The position numbers were made by a program, and so were the translations under genes. A stretch of DNA of 64,000 nt from DATLZU01 sp051293835 (GTDB lineage: Bacteria; Nitrospirota; Nitrospiria; Nitrospirales; Nitrospiraceae). Where the stretch lies: positions 124,001 through 188,000 of the forward strand of contig JBPKMA010000005.1 in assembly GCA_051293835.1 (NCBI GenBank). The letters are read 5' to 3'. Each line of letters opens with the position of its first letter. Within the stretch, counting starts at the first letter, position 1. Shown piece after piece: positions 55,650 to 63,391 of this stretch. A model generated the notes under the pieces. It worked only from the letters and a program-made list of their open reading frames with translations, did no database searches and was not told the origin of the DNA.

Positions 55650-56017
55650 CGAGCAGAGGCTCCTTTGGGAGCGGCTTTGGCTTCGATGAGGGCGATCAGG
55701 CGGGGGATGGTCTCGCGGTGTTCGAGCAGATGCGCCACCTTCGTGACTTCCTTGGTGCTGAAGGCCAGTTCCAGGATCGGCGTGAGGACATGCAACGCTT
55801 GGCTGCCAAGAAAATTCATCGGGCCAACGGATTCCAGAAACATCGTCGCCGGTGCCGCCATGCCGCGTTGCACGACGGCGTCGGCGACACGTTCCAACAA
55901 CGCCAGGTCTTCGGCGCTGAACGTCTCCTGATCTGTGGTCAAGGCGAAGGCGCGGCGGAAGCCGGCGCGAAATTCGCCAACTTTTTTTGTGAGGAGTTCT
56001 TTGGAAAACACGGCCAT
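55646..56017 (-). CDS. Small helical protein heading the MutL-like operon
   Basis: The 123-residue, mostly alpha-helical, soluble protein contains the striking conserved-looking stretch VVQRGMAAPATMFLESVGPM followed by NFLGSQALHVLTPILELAF. No named family is recognised. It is the first gene after a near-consensus promoter and overlaps the MutL-like ATPase gene by four bases, so equal expression and direct contact with the ATPase are likely. No ribosome site is obvious at its ATG (56017). Confidence 0.75.
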   Translation of the reverse strand: MAVFSKELLTKKVGEFRAGFRRAFALTTDQETFSAEDLALLERVADAVVQRGMAAPATMFLESVGPMNFLGSQALHVLTPILELAFSTKEVTKVAHLLEHRETIPRLIALIEAKAAPKGASAR

Positions 56018-56054
56018 GATGAGTCTTGAAGGCTAAATTCTCGGCAGTGAATTC

Positions 56055-56083
56055 ATTATAGGGAGGGGGTAGAGGAGAGTCAA
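56055..56083 (-). promoter_or_regulatory. Near-consensus promoter of the MutL-like/membrane operon
   Basis: On the minus strand TTGACT (56083-56078), a 17-base spacer, and a perfect TATAAT (56060-56055) lie about 38 bases before the first ATG. With one mismatch it should be a strong constitutive promoter. Confidence 0.75.
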
Positions 56084-56090
56084 TTCGACC

Positions 56091-56100
56091 GGTACGTACC
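56091..56100. repeat. Palindrome between two divergent promoters
   Basis: GGTACGTACC is a perfect ten-base palindrome between the divergent promoters. Two ACCGGT hexamers flank or overlap it, at 56088-56093 and 56107-56112. It could be a shared operator; there is no other evidence. Confidence 0.35.
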
Positions 56101-56111
56101 GTAACCACCGG

Positions 56112-56141
56112 TTGACACGCGGGCGGCACCGTCATTATGGT
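56112..56141 (+). promoter_or_regulatory. Promoter of the phosphoglucomutase gene
   Basis: A perfect TTGACA (56112-56117) and TATGGT (56136-56141) are 18 bases apart. The upstream in-frame ATG at 56137 would sit inside the -10 box. Transcription would therefore start after it, which supports the downstream ATG at 56194. Confidence 0.6.
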
Positions 56142-56193
56142 CGCAAGACCGACGTGCCAGATCACCGAAAAAGACTTGGAGGGAGAGACAGCT

Positions 56194-57840
56194 ATGGGTC
56201 TGCATCCGCTGGCGGGCAAACCCGCCCCGGCCTCGAGCCTGGTCAACATTCCCCGGCTGATCACGGCGTACTATGCGGAGAAGCCGGATCCTGCCTTCCG
56301 CGAGCAACGGGTCTCCTTCGGTACATCCGGTCATCGCGGTTCGGCCTTCACGCGCAGCTTTAACGAAGCGCACATTCTGGCGATCACCCAGGCGATCTGC
56401 GAGTACCGCCGGGCGCAAGGCATCACCGGTCCGCTCTATCTGGGCATGGACACCCATGCGCTGTCCGAACCAGCGTTCGCGAGCGCAATCGAGGTGTTGG
56501 CAGGCAACGGGGTCGACGTCATAGTGGACAACGCCGGCGGCTACACCCCCACGCCAGTCATTTCCCATGCCATCCTGACGCACAACCGCAACCGAACCAC
56601 CGGTGTGGCTGACGGCATCGTCATCACGCCCTCGCACAATCCGCCCGAAGACGGCGGCTTCAAATACAACCCGCCCTCAGGTGGTCCGGCCGACACCCAA
56701 GTGACTGCCTGGATCGAAGAGCGGGCCAACGCCTTGCTCGCCGCCGACCTACGCGGCGTTGCGCGGCTGCCTTATAGTCGTGCGCGCCGCTCCTCTACGA
56801 TCCACACGCACGACTACGTTGGCGCCTATGTGGGGGACCTCCAGTCCGTCGTGGACATGGAGGCTATCCGATCGGCCGCGCTCAGACTCGGCGTGGATCC
56901 CCTTGGCGGTTCCGGCGTGGCCTATTGGGAACCGATCGCCGAGCGCTACGGATTGCAGATCGAGGTCGTCAACCGCACGGTGGATCCGACGTTTCGGTTC
57001 ATGCCGCTGGATTGGGACGGAAAGATCCGCATGGACTGCTCCTCGCCCTACGCCATGGCTAACTTGATTGCGCTCAAGGATCGCTTTGACGTGGCGTTTG
57101 GGAACGATGCGGACAACGACCGGCACGGGATCGTGACACGTTCGGCCGGCCTCATGAATCCCAATCATTACCTGGCTGTGGCGATCTGGTTTCTGTTTTC
57201 TCATCGTCCCGGATGGAGACCAGAGGCGGCGGTGGGCAAGACGCTCGTCAGCAGTACCCTGCTCGATCGTGTGGCAGCCAAGCTTGGGCGGAAGCTCGTC
57301 GAGGTTCCTGTCGGCTTTAAATGGTTCGTGAATGGCCTGCTGGACGGCTCGCTCGGCTTCGGCGGAGAAGAGAGCGCCGGCGCGTCGTTCCTGCGGCGCG
57401 ACGGGACGGTGTGGACCACTGATAAGGACGGCATTATCATGGATCTGCTGGCGGCGGAGATGATGGCGCAGACCGGCTGTGATCCGGCTCAACTCTATCG
57501 GGAGATCACCCAGGAGTTGGGCGATCCGGCTTACGAACGGATCGATGCGCCGGCAACACCGGAACAAAAGGCCATCCTGTCCAAACTTTCCCCCGAACAG
57601 GTGTCAGTGACAGAACTGGCCGGTGATCGAATCATCGCGAAGCTCACCACTGCGCCAGGCAACGGCGCGCCGATCGGCGGGTTGAAAGTCATTACCGAGC
57701 ACGGCTGGTTCGCCGCTCGACCTTCCGGGACGGAGGCTGTGTACAAGCTCTACGCCGAAAGCTTTCTCGGCCTCGACCATCTCCGCCGTATTCAGGAAGA
57801 GGCCCAGGCGCTGATTGCTCGGGTATTGCCGGCTCAGTAA
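56194..57840 (+). CDS. pgm: Alpha-D-glucose-specific phosphoglucomutase
   Basis: The 548-residue enzyme has VSFGTSGHRGSAF near the N terminus, the phosphoserine loop ITPSHNPPEDGGFKYNPP, the magnesium loop FGNDADNDRHGIV, the sugar loop GFGGEESAGASF and the C-terminal phosphate-binding ARPSGTEAVYK. The length and motifs match the Pgm (E. coli-type) subgroup, which interconverts glucose 1- and 6-phosphate for glycogen and sugar-nucleotide pools. ATG 56194 has TTGGAGGGAGAGA upstream. Confidence 0.95.
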   Translation: MGLHPLAGKPAPASSLVNIPRLITAYYAEKPDPAFREQRVSFGTSGHRGSAFTRSFNEAHILAITQAICEYRRAQGITGPLYLGMDTHALSEPAFASAIEVLAGNGVDVIVDNAGGYTPTPVISHAILTHNRNRTTGVADGIVITPSHNPPEDGGFKYNPPSGGPADTQVTAWIEERANALLAADLRGVARLPYSRARRSSTIHTHDYVGAYVGDLQSVVDMEAIRSAALRLGVDPLGGSGVAYWEPIAERYGLQIEVVNRTVDPTFRFMPLDWDGKIRMDCSSPYAMANLIALKDRFDVAFGNDADNDRHGIVTRSAGLMNPNHYLAVAIWFLFSHRPGWRPEAAVGKTLVSSTLLDRVAAKLGRKLVEVPVGFKWFVNGLLDGSLGFGGEESAGASFLRRDGTVWTTDKDGIIMDLLAAEMMAQTGCDPAQLYREITQELGDPAYERIDAPATPEQKAILSKLSPEQVSVTELAGDRIIAKLTTAPGNGAPIGGLKVITEHGWFAARPSGTEAVYKLYAESFLGLDHLRRIQEEAQALIARVLPAQ

Positions 57841-58043
57841 CTCGGTCGCGAAGGAACACTCCACAGGAGCCGACAATCCACAAACCGGTTCATGAACCCG
57901 CTCTGTCCTGTCTTTTCTTCCGTTCCTGAAGCACATGGCGGCAACGGTCTGGTGGATAGCGGAGAGCGTCTCCGAGCTGAAGCGGTGACGTGCCGATGGG
58001 TTCGACCTAGCGAAAATGGAGCGGATGGCGCGGAGGGGACTAC
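57841..58043. other. Convergent intergenic region without a supported gene
   Basis: About 200 bases between the convergent pgm and lipA stops. A short symmetrical GGAGAGCGTCTCC lies near 57960, but no stem with a T-run was found on either strand. Confidence 0.4.
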
Positions 58044-58982
58044 CTAGACCGTGCGCTCTCCGCCCGGGCGGCAACCATTGTCGGTCTGTTCAGCGGCGTG
58101 ATAGGAGCTGCGCACCAGCGGCCCGGATTCGACGTGGCTGAATCCCATCGCCAATCCTTCGGCTTTCAAAGCGGCGAACTCGTCAGGATGATAAAAGCGG
58201 GCGACCGGCAGGTGTCGTTTGGTTGGTTGAAGATACTGGCCGATGGTCAGGATGTCGCAGCCGACCGTCCGCAGGTCGCGCATCACTGCCCGCACTTCCT
58301 CGACAGTCTCCCCCATCCCGACGATCAGGCCTGATTTGGTACGCAGGCCCAAGCGTTTGGCGCGGCCCAACAACTCGATCGATCGACAGTACTTGCCTTG
58401 CGGCCGGATGGACGGAAACAGCCGGGGCACCGTTTCGATGTTATGGTTGAGAATGTCCGGCTTCTCCGTTGCCACTGTCGCCAGCGCCGTCTCGTCGCCT
58501 TCAAAGTCTGGGATGAGCACTTCCACCGTACAGGACGGCGTCGTCAGCTTAATCTGCCGGATGGTTTCAGCAAAGACGGACGCCCCACCGTCTTGCAATT
58601 CGTCCCGGTTGACGGAAGTGATCACCGCGTGCCGCAGTCCTAAGGCGCGAACGGCGTCAGCGACCCGTCTCGGTTCTTCGACGTCGACCGACTGGGGCCG
58701 GCCGGTCGTCACCGCGCAATAGTGGCAGCGTCGGGTGCAGAGATCGCCAAGAATCAAAAAGGTAGCCGTTCTGGCGTTCCAACATTCCCATATGTTTGGG
58801 CAACGGGCTTCTTCGCAGATCGTGTGCAGGTGGAGTGTATCGACAATCCGCCGGATGTCCTGGTAGTCCGGCCCTCGCTGCATGCGGACCTTGAACCAGG
58901 GCGGAAGCCGGGGGGGCAGACCATCGGGCAAAAGCGTCTTCCCATCGGTCTTCCGGACTTCGGCGAGCGGCACGAAGCTCAT
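58044..58982 (-). CDS. lipA: Lipoyl synthase
   Basis: The 312-residue radical-SAM enzyme has the auxiliary cluster cysteines Cys56, Cys61 and Cys67 (CEEARCPNIWEC) and the radical-SAM Cys82, Cys86 and Cys89 (CTRRCHYC). SVNRDELQDGGA and the terminal SGPLVRSSYHA, carrying the conserved RSSYHA-type serine, are also present. It inserts two sulfurs into octanoyl groups on lipoyl domains. Its ATG overlaps the stop of pdhC by one base (TGATG), directly matching enzyme to substrate: the E2 lipoyl domain. Confidence 0.97.
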   Translation of the reverse strand: MSFVPLAEVRKTDGKTLLPDGLPPRLPPWFKVRMQRGPDYQDIRRIVDTLHLHTICEEARCPNIWECWNARTATFLILGDLCTRRCHYCAVTTGRPQSVDVEEPRRVADAVRALGLRHAVITSVNRDELQDGGASVFAETIRQIKLTTPSCTVEVLIPDFEGDETALATVATEKPDILNHNIETVPRLFPSIRPQGKYCRSIELLGRAKRLGLRTKSGLIVGMGETVEEVRAVMRDLRTVGCDILTIGQYLQPTKRHLPVARFYHPDEFAALKAEGLAMGFSHVESGPLVRSSYHAAEQTDNGCRPGGERTV

Positions 58983-60184
58983 CACGACTCCTTCGGCAGG
59001 ATCAATTCGATAGGATGCTCCAGGATGCGCTTGAACTCTTTCAGAAACTGTGCCCCTTGCAAGCCGTCGATGGCGCGATGGTCGCAGGACATGGTGACTG
59101 TCATGCACCGGCCGATGGTCACGATCCCTTTCTTCACCACCGGTACATCGCGAATGGCGCCGACGGCCAGAGCTGCCGCTTCGGGCGGCATGAGCACGGC
59201 GATAAAATTGTCCACTTCGAACATTCCCAGATTGGAAATGGTAAACGTTGCCCCGGTGTACTCCTGTGGTTGCAGTCGCCTGCTGCGCGCCCGTTCAATG
59301 AGCGCGCGCGACTCCGCCGCGATCTGCTCGAGCGACTTGGCGCCGCAGTTTCGCACGACCGGCGTGACGAGCCCGTCCTCCATCCCGACGGCGATGCCGA
59401 TGTCGATCGAACCGTGCTGGCGGATGGCCTTGCCGGTAAAGGAAACATTGATCTCCGGATGCTTGGCCAGCGCCAGCGCCGCCGCTTTGATCAGCAGATC
59501 CGTTACGCTCGGGTGTGTCCGGCGACTCTGTTTGAAGTGCTGCCTGAGCCGTTCGGCTTCTTCCATGTCGATCTCGATCGTCAGGTAAAAATGTGGAACT
59601 GGTGCCTTGCTCTGGGTGGTGGCTCGGACGATGGCCTTGCGCATTTGGCTGAGCGGGACGTCGACGCCCGTCGATGGAACCGGTCCCGTGGCCGACACCA
59701 CCTTCAACACATCCTCCTCGACGATTCGCCCATCTGGGCCGGTGCCCGTGATTGTGGAAAGATCGACACCCCTCTCGGCGGCTAAGGCCTTCGCACGCGG
59801 GGAGGCAAGGATGCGCGTCACTTTGGCGGCCGATTCCGCTCCGATGGGCGGAGTCTCGGAGGGCCACGCGGATGCTGCCGGCTTCTCGGCCTGTGTCGAT
59901 GGCGCGGCCTCGAGGCGGTCGGCGAGCGCGTTGGTGATATCCTCGTCTGCCTCGGCGATGACGCCGATCAGCGTACCGGATTTGACGGTTTCGCCCTCGC
60001 GCACGAGAATTTTGCGAAGAATGCCGGAGGCGAAGGCTTCGAGGTCCATGACGGCTTTATCCGTCTCGATTTCAGCCAGCACATCGCCGACTGCCACCTG
60101 GTCGCCCTCGCGTTTCTTCCATTTGACGACGACGCCTTCTTCCATCGTGTCCGTCAGTTTGGGCATCACGACGCGACTCGCCAT
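58982..60184 (-). CDS. pdhC: Dihydrolipoamide acetyltransferase (pyruvate dehydrogenase E2)
   Basis: The 400-residue protein has one N-terminal lipoyl domain (about residues 2-78) with the lipoylated Lys43 in ETDKAVMDLE. A linker follows, then a peripheral-subunit-binding domain (about 115-150, ILASPRAKALAAERGVDLS), a Pro/Ala linker and the catalytic domain ending in SCDHRAIDG with the active His. It moves acetyl groups to CoA. One lipoyl domain rather than two or three is usual for this bacterial type. It is downstream of pdhA-pdhB and a short unknown gene. Confidence 0.95.
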   Translation of the reverse strand: MASRVVMPKLTDTMEEGVVVKWKKREGDQVAVGDVLAEIETDKAVMDLEAFASGILRKILVREGETVKSGTLIGVIAEADEDITNALADRLEAAPSTQAEKPAASAWPSETPPIGAESAAKVTRILASPRAKALAAERGVDLSTITGTGPDGRIVEEDVLKVVSATGPVPSTGVDVPLSQMRKAIVRATTQSKAPVPHFYLTIEIDMEEAERLRQHFKQSRRTHPSVTDLLIKAAALALAKHPEINVSFTGKAIRQHGSIDIGIAVGMEDGLVTPVVRNCGAKSLEQIAAESRALIERARSRRLQPQEYTGATFTISNLGMFEVDNFIAVLMPPEAAALAVGAIRDVPVVKKGIVTIGRCMTVTMSCDHRAIDGLQGAQFLKEFKRILEHPIELILPKES

Positions 60185-60222
60185 AGGCTGCTCCTCACCG
60201 TCAGCTTCTCACCAAGACGGGG

Positions 60223-60609
60223 TCAGCTCGTGAACCACCGACGCAACCATTCCACTACGCTGAAGAGCCCGTGTTTCTCCGCTTGCCCCGCTGGGTCCGG
60301 ATACTCGATCCACGGCTCTTGAGAGCCCAGATACACGCCGTGGCGGACGCTCAACTGGCTCCTGAGCTGGCGGTACCCTCGTGCCTGGAGCAACCGAATG
60401 AGCTCGATCAGCGCAGCCTCTTGGGTGTCTCTGCCGCCTGTCAGGATACACTCGCTCTCGTACCGGAAGACGGCCCGGTATCCGTCGCCACCGCGTTCGA
60501 CATCCGCCGGTCGGTTGAAGCCCCGTTCGCGGGCGTCGAAGCCGGCAACTCGATAGGTATCCCTCTGATCCACTCCACCGCTATCGAATCTCTTCGATCC
60601 CGGTGCCAT
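60223..60609 (-). CDS. Small conserved-looking protein in the pyruvate dehydrogenase operon
   Basis: I do not recognise this 128-residue soluble protein. Its core, residues 38-110, reads YRAVFRYESECILTGGRDTQ, EAALIELIRLLQARGYRQLR, then SVRHGVYLGSQEPWIEYPDP, and looks like a compact alpha/beta domain. The N-terminal 35 residues are Gly/Arg/Asp-rich and may not be translated. The ATG at 60609 overlaps the stop of a frameshifted gene upstream (TAATG). Position suggests a link with pyruvate dehydrogenase or lipoylation, but nothing more can be said. Confidence 0.6.
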   Translation of the reverse strand: MAPGSKRFDSGGVDQRDTYRVAGFDARERGFNRPADVERGGDGYRAVFRYESECILTGGRDTQEAALIELIRLLQARGYRQLRSQLSVRHGVYLGSQEPWIEYPDPAGQAEKHGLFSVVEWLRRWFTS

Positions 60610-60905
60610 TATCGCGAGCGGAAGACGGCTAGCAGGTCGCTCAACGCGATCGTCTTGTGTTTCAACACCGCGCGTTCGGCCTTCACGCCTTCCAACACGG
60701 AGGTTTTTTCCCGTTCAGCCTTTCAGACAGGCTATGCCCAGTGCAAGGACTCGGTCGCACTCCGTTTCGACCTTACCCTTCACGACCGGGTTGACTGTCA
60801 GCATCTCCATCGCTTGGGATCTGGCGTAGAGAAATGCGCCTCCAATTCCTCGTCCGGATAGGCCTTCCGCGCTGCTTCGTCCAGACAACGTCCAAAGTCG
60901 TTCCT
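60609..60905 (-). pseudogene. Frameshifted small gene between pdhB and the small unknown gene
   Basis: After the pdhB stop, an AAGGAGG ribosome site precedes a region where protein-like segments occur in successive frames. They are LDEAARKAYPDEELEAHFST, then AMEMLTVNPVVKGKVETECD followed by RVLALGIACLK, then AEREKTSVLEGVKAERAVLK followed by HKTIALSDLLAVFRSR and a TAA. Joined by two single-base shifts (near 60810 and near 60722) they give one helical protein of about 100 residues. Each frame alone is short and ends abruptly. It is either a recent pseudogene, a sequencing error, or programmed shifting. Confidence 0.5.
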
Positions 60906-60910
60906 CCTTG

Positions 60911-61900
60911 TCAGGTTCGGTACGTGACGCGCCGGACCGCGGCAATGACCCTGGCCTTGTCCGGAATCGCGGCATCCTCCAGCGGGCGGCTGTACGGCAT
61001 CGGGACATCTTCGCCGGTGACGCGTATGATCGGGGCATCCAGATAATCGAGGGCCGCGGCATACACGCTGTCAGCGATTTGCGCACCCAACCCGCAAAAA
61101 CGCCATCCCTCTTCCACAATCACCAGCCGACCGGTTTTTTTCACCGACTCCACGATGGTAGTCAGATCCAAGGGCTTCAACGTGCGCGGATCGATCACTT
61201 CCGCCTGGATCCCGTCCTTGCTCAACGCTTCCGCCGCCTCCAAGGCCACCAGGAGCATCTTCGAATAGGCCACGATCGTGACATCCCGACCTGACCGTTT
61301 GACCGCCGCCTGGCCGATGGGGATCGTGAACTCACCGTCCCCCACTTGTCCCTTGGTCCCGTAGAGGAGCTGAGCCTCGATGAAAATGACAAGGTTCGGA
61401 TCGCGGATGGCGCTTTTCAGCAGGCCCTTGGCGTCGTGCGGCGTGGCCGGCGCGATCACTTTCAGTCCCGGCACGTGACAGAACCAGGCCTCAAGACTTT
61501 GGGAGTGTTGCGCCGCCAATTGATGGGCGGCGCTGCCCGGTCCCCGGATCACCATGGGGACCGACAGTTGGCCGCCGGACATATACCGGATTTTGGCCGC
61601 GTTGTTGACGATCTGGTCAAGGGCCAGGATGCCGAAATTGAAGGTCATCAACTCGACGATCGGGCGTAAACCCGCCATCGCCGCCCCGATTGCCAGTCCG
61701 GTGAAGCCGGCTTCGGTAATCGGCGTGTCCAGCACCCGCTGGGGGCCGAATTCCTCGACAAAGCCCTTACTGACTTTGAACGCACCTTGGTAGTACCCGA
61801 CTTCTTCGCCGATCAGGAACACGCGCGGATCCCGCCGCATTTCCTCGCGCATGGCCTGGTTGAGCGCTTCGCGATAGGTCAGCTCCTGCGGCATGGTCAT
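60911..61900 (-). CDS. pdhB: Pyruvate dehydrogenase E1 component, beta subunit
   Basis: The 329-residue transketolase-like subunit has TYREALNQAMREEM, FLIGEEVGYYQGAFKVSKG, DTPITEAGFTGLAIGAAMAG and FEAWFCH-type AWFCHVPGLKVIAPATPHDA. The C-terminal domain has KKTGRLVIVEEGWR. With PdhA it decarboxylates pyruvate and transfers the hydroxyethyl group to the E2 lipoate. A branched-chain 2-oxoacid specificity is possible; the family separates poorly by eye. The ATG overlaps the pdhA stop by four bases. Confidence 0.94.
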   Translation of the reverse strand: MTMPQELTYREALNQAMREEMRRDPRVFLIGEEVGYYQGAFKVSKGFVEEFGPQRVLDTPITEAGFTGLAIGAAMAGLRPIVELMTFNFGILALDQIVNNAAKIRYMSGGQLSVPMVIRGPGSAAHQLAAQHSQSLEAWFCHVPGLKVIAPATPHDAKGLLKSAIRDPNLVIFIEAQLLYGTKGQVGDGEFTIPIGQAAVKRSGRDVTIVAYSKMLLVALEAAEALSKDGIQAEVIDPRTLKPLDLTTIVESVKKTGRLVIVEEGWRFCGLGAQIADSVYAAALDYLDAPIIRVTGEDVPMPYSRPLEDAAIPDKARVIAAVRRVTYRT

Positions 61901-62865
61901 TCCTCGACCATCACGTCGGTATACAGTTCGTGAGGCTCGGGGAAGGGACTCTCCTCGGCGAATCGGACCGCGGCGTCCACGACGTCGTTCACTTCGCGCT
62001 CGATGGCTTTTAAATCGGCCTCTGTGCCGAGGCGGTTGGTCACAATTGTCTGTCTAAGGAGCAGCAGTGGGTCACGTTTCCGGTGTTCCTCCACTTCTTC
62101 CTTCGTCCGGTAGTGCCCGTGCGCCGGGTCCGCCATGGAGTGGCCCATGAATCGGTACGTCATCGCCTCGATGAAAAACGGGCCCTGGCCAGAGCGCACT
62201 TGCTCCACCGCTTTCTGCGTCAACGCCAGGACGGCCAGCACATCCATGCCGTCGACGCGCTCGGCCATGATGCCGTAGGACCGCGCCGTTTCGGTGACAT
62301 TGGAATACAACGCGATGGCCCGCTCAACCGGCGTGCCCATCCCGTATCGGTTGTTCTCGCAAATGAAGATCACCGGCAACTTCCAGAGCGCCGCTAGGTT
62401 GAACGCCTCATGCGCGTGCCCGCTGGGCACGGCTCCCTCCCCGAAAAAGCAGAGGACCACCTGGTCATGCTGCTGATATTTGACCGCAAAGGCCAGGCCG
62501 GTCGCGAGCGGGATGTGACCGCCGACGATTGCATACCCGCCCATGAACCGGCGCTCCGCGTCCACCAGATGCATGGAGCCACCCTTTCCTTTACACAGGC
62601 CGGTGGCTTTGCCGAACAGCTCGGCCATCACTTTTCCCGGGTCTGAGCCGCGGGCGAGGCAGTGACCGTGATCGCGATAGGCGCTGATGACATAGTCGTC
62701 GGGCCGGATGGCCGCAATCGCTCCCACGGCGACGGCTTCTTCTCCGATGTACAGATGAAGAAATCCGGCGATCTTGGCGAGGGCGTACATTTCCGCCGAC
62801 TTCTCTTCGAAGCGGCGGATCAAGAACATCTGACGATACAGCGACAGCAGGTCGGCGCGGTCCAT
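61897..62865 (-). CDS. pdhA: Pyruvate dehydrogenase E1 component, alpha subunit
   Basis: The 322-residue thiamine-diphosphate subunit has MFLIRRFEEKSAEMY, GFLHLYIGEEAVAVGAI, and SAYRDHGHCLARG. The TPP/Mg motif is CFFGEGAVPSGHAHEAFNLA with the terminal Asn-Asn (ICENNRYGMGTP). The phosphorylation-loop-like YRFMGHSMADP is also present. The start is the first codon after a predicted transcription start only about two bases upstream, so the mRNA may be leaderless; no ribosome site is present. Confidence 0.95.
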   Translation of the reverse strand: MDRADLLSLYRQMFLIRRFEEKSAEMYALAKIAGFLHLYIGEEAVAVGAIAAIRPDDYVISAYRDHGHCLARGSDPGKVMAELFGKATGLCKGKGGSMHLVDAERRFMGGYAIVGGHIPLATGLAFAVKYQQHDQVVLCFFGEGAVPSGHAHEAFNLAALWKLPVIFICENNRYGMGTPVERAIALYSNVTETARSYGIMAERVDGMDVLAVLALTQKAVEQVRSGQGPFFIEAMTYRFMGHSMADPAHGHYRTKEEVEEHRKRDPLLLLRQTIVTNRLGTEADLKAIEREVNDVVDAAVRFAEESPFPEPHELYTDVMVEE

Positions 62866-62873
62866 CCAACGGT

Positions 62874-62902
62874 ATTATGCATGGACGAGGAGACTCGCAC
62901 AA
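62874..62902 (-). promoter_or_regulatory. Candidate promoter of the pyruvate dehydrogenase operon
   Basis: On the minus strand TTGTGC (62902-62897), a 17-base spacer and CATAAT (62879-62874) are found. Initiation six to eight bases downstream falls at about 62867, at the edge of the pdhA ATG (62865). Confidence 0.45.
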
Positions 62903-62990
62903 GTCTGCGGCACGTTGGCGCTGGTCAGACTGTCACGGGGGCCAGGAGGGAACGACAAAGGATAGGACAGCCCCCACCGAAGGGCCGCAA

Positions 62991-63296
62991 TCACAACAGC
63001 ACCTTGACGTCCATTCCGTCGACTTTGACCTGGTAGGATTTGACGCAGGCGGAAGGGTTATTGACCGACACGCCGGTCTTCACGTTGAACTGCCAGCCAT
63101 GCCAGGGGCAGGTGACCACTTCGCCGTCTAGGTCGCCCTCGCCGAGCGGGCCGCCCCGATGGATACAGGTGTTGTCGATTGCATAATAGGTGCCGTCGAC
63201 ATTGAACACCGCGATGGTTTGCCCGTTGACCTCGGCGACCATCCCACTTCCCGGAGCGATGTCCGATGTGCTCGCGACCCTTACGAAATCCGCCAT
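62991..63296 (-). CDS. Rieske-type [2Fe-2S] ferredoxin
   Basis: The 101-residue protein is a single Rieske domain with ligands Cys44/His46 (TCIHRGGPLGEG) and Cys63/His66 (TCPWHGWQF). This is the small-subunit or stand-alone type found as NirD or dioxygenase ferredoxin. There is no signal peptide, so it acts in the cytoplasm as an electron carrier. The redox partner is not evident among the neighbours: Mrp/ApbC is upstream and pyruvate dehydrogenase downstream. Confidence 0.92.
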   Translation of the reverse strand: MADFVRVASTSDIAPGSGMVAEVNGQTIAVFNVDGTYYAIDNTCIHRGGPLGEGDLDGEVVTCPWHGWQFNVKTGVSVNNPSACVKSYQVKVDGMDVKVLL

Positions 63297-63391
63297 GTTG
63301 TTTCCTCCATTCGTTTCGTTGGCAAAGCGACGCGTTGCGTCGAAAATACATCCGTTGATCCCTCTGGTACTCCTCTGGGCTTGCCACCGTA

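Noticed and set aside
56137..56193. Upstream in-frame ATG for phosphoglucomutase
   Set aside because: It lies within the -10 box of the promoter and has no ribosome site; ATG 56194 has a strong one.
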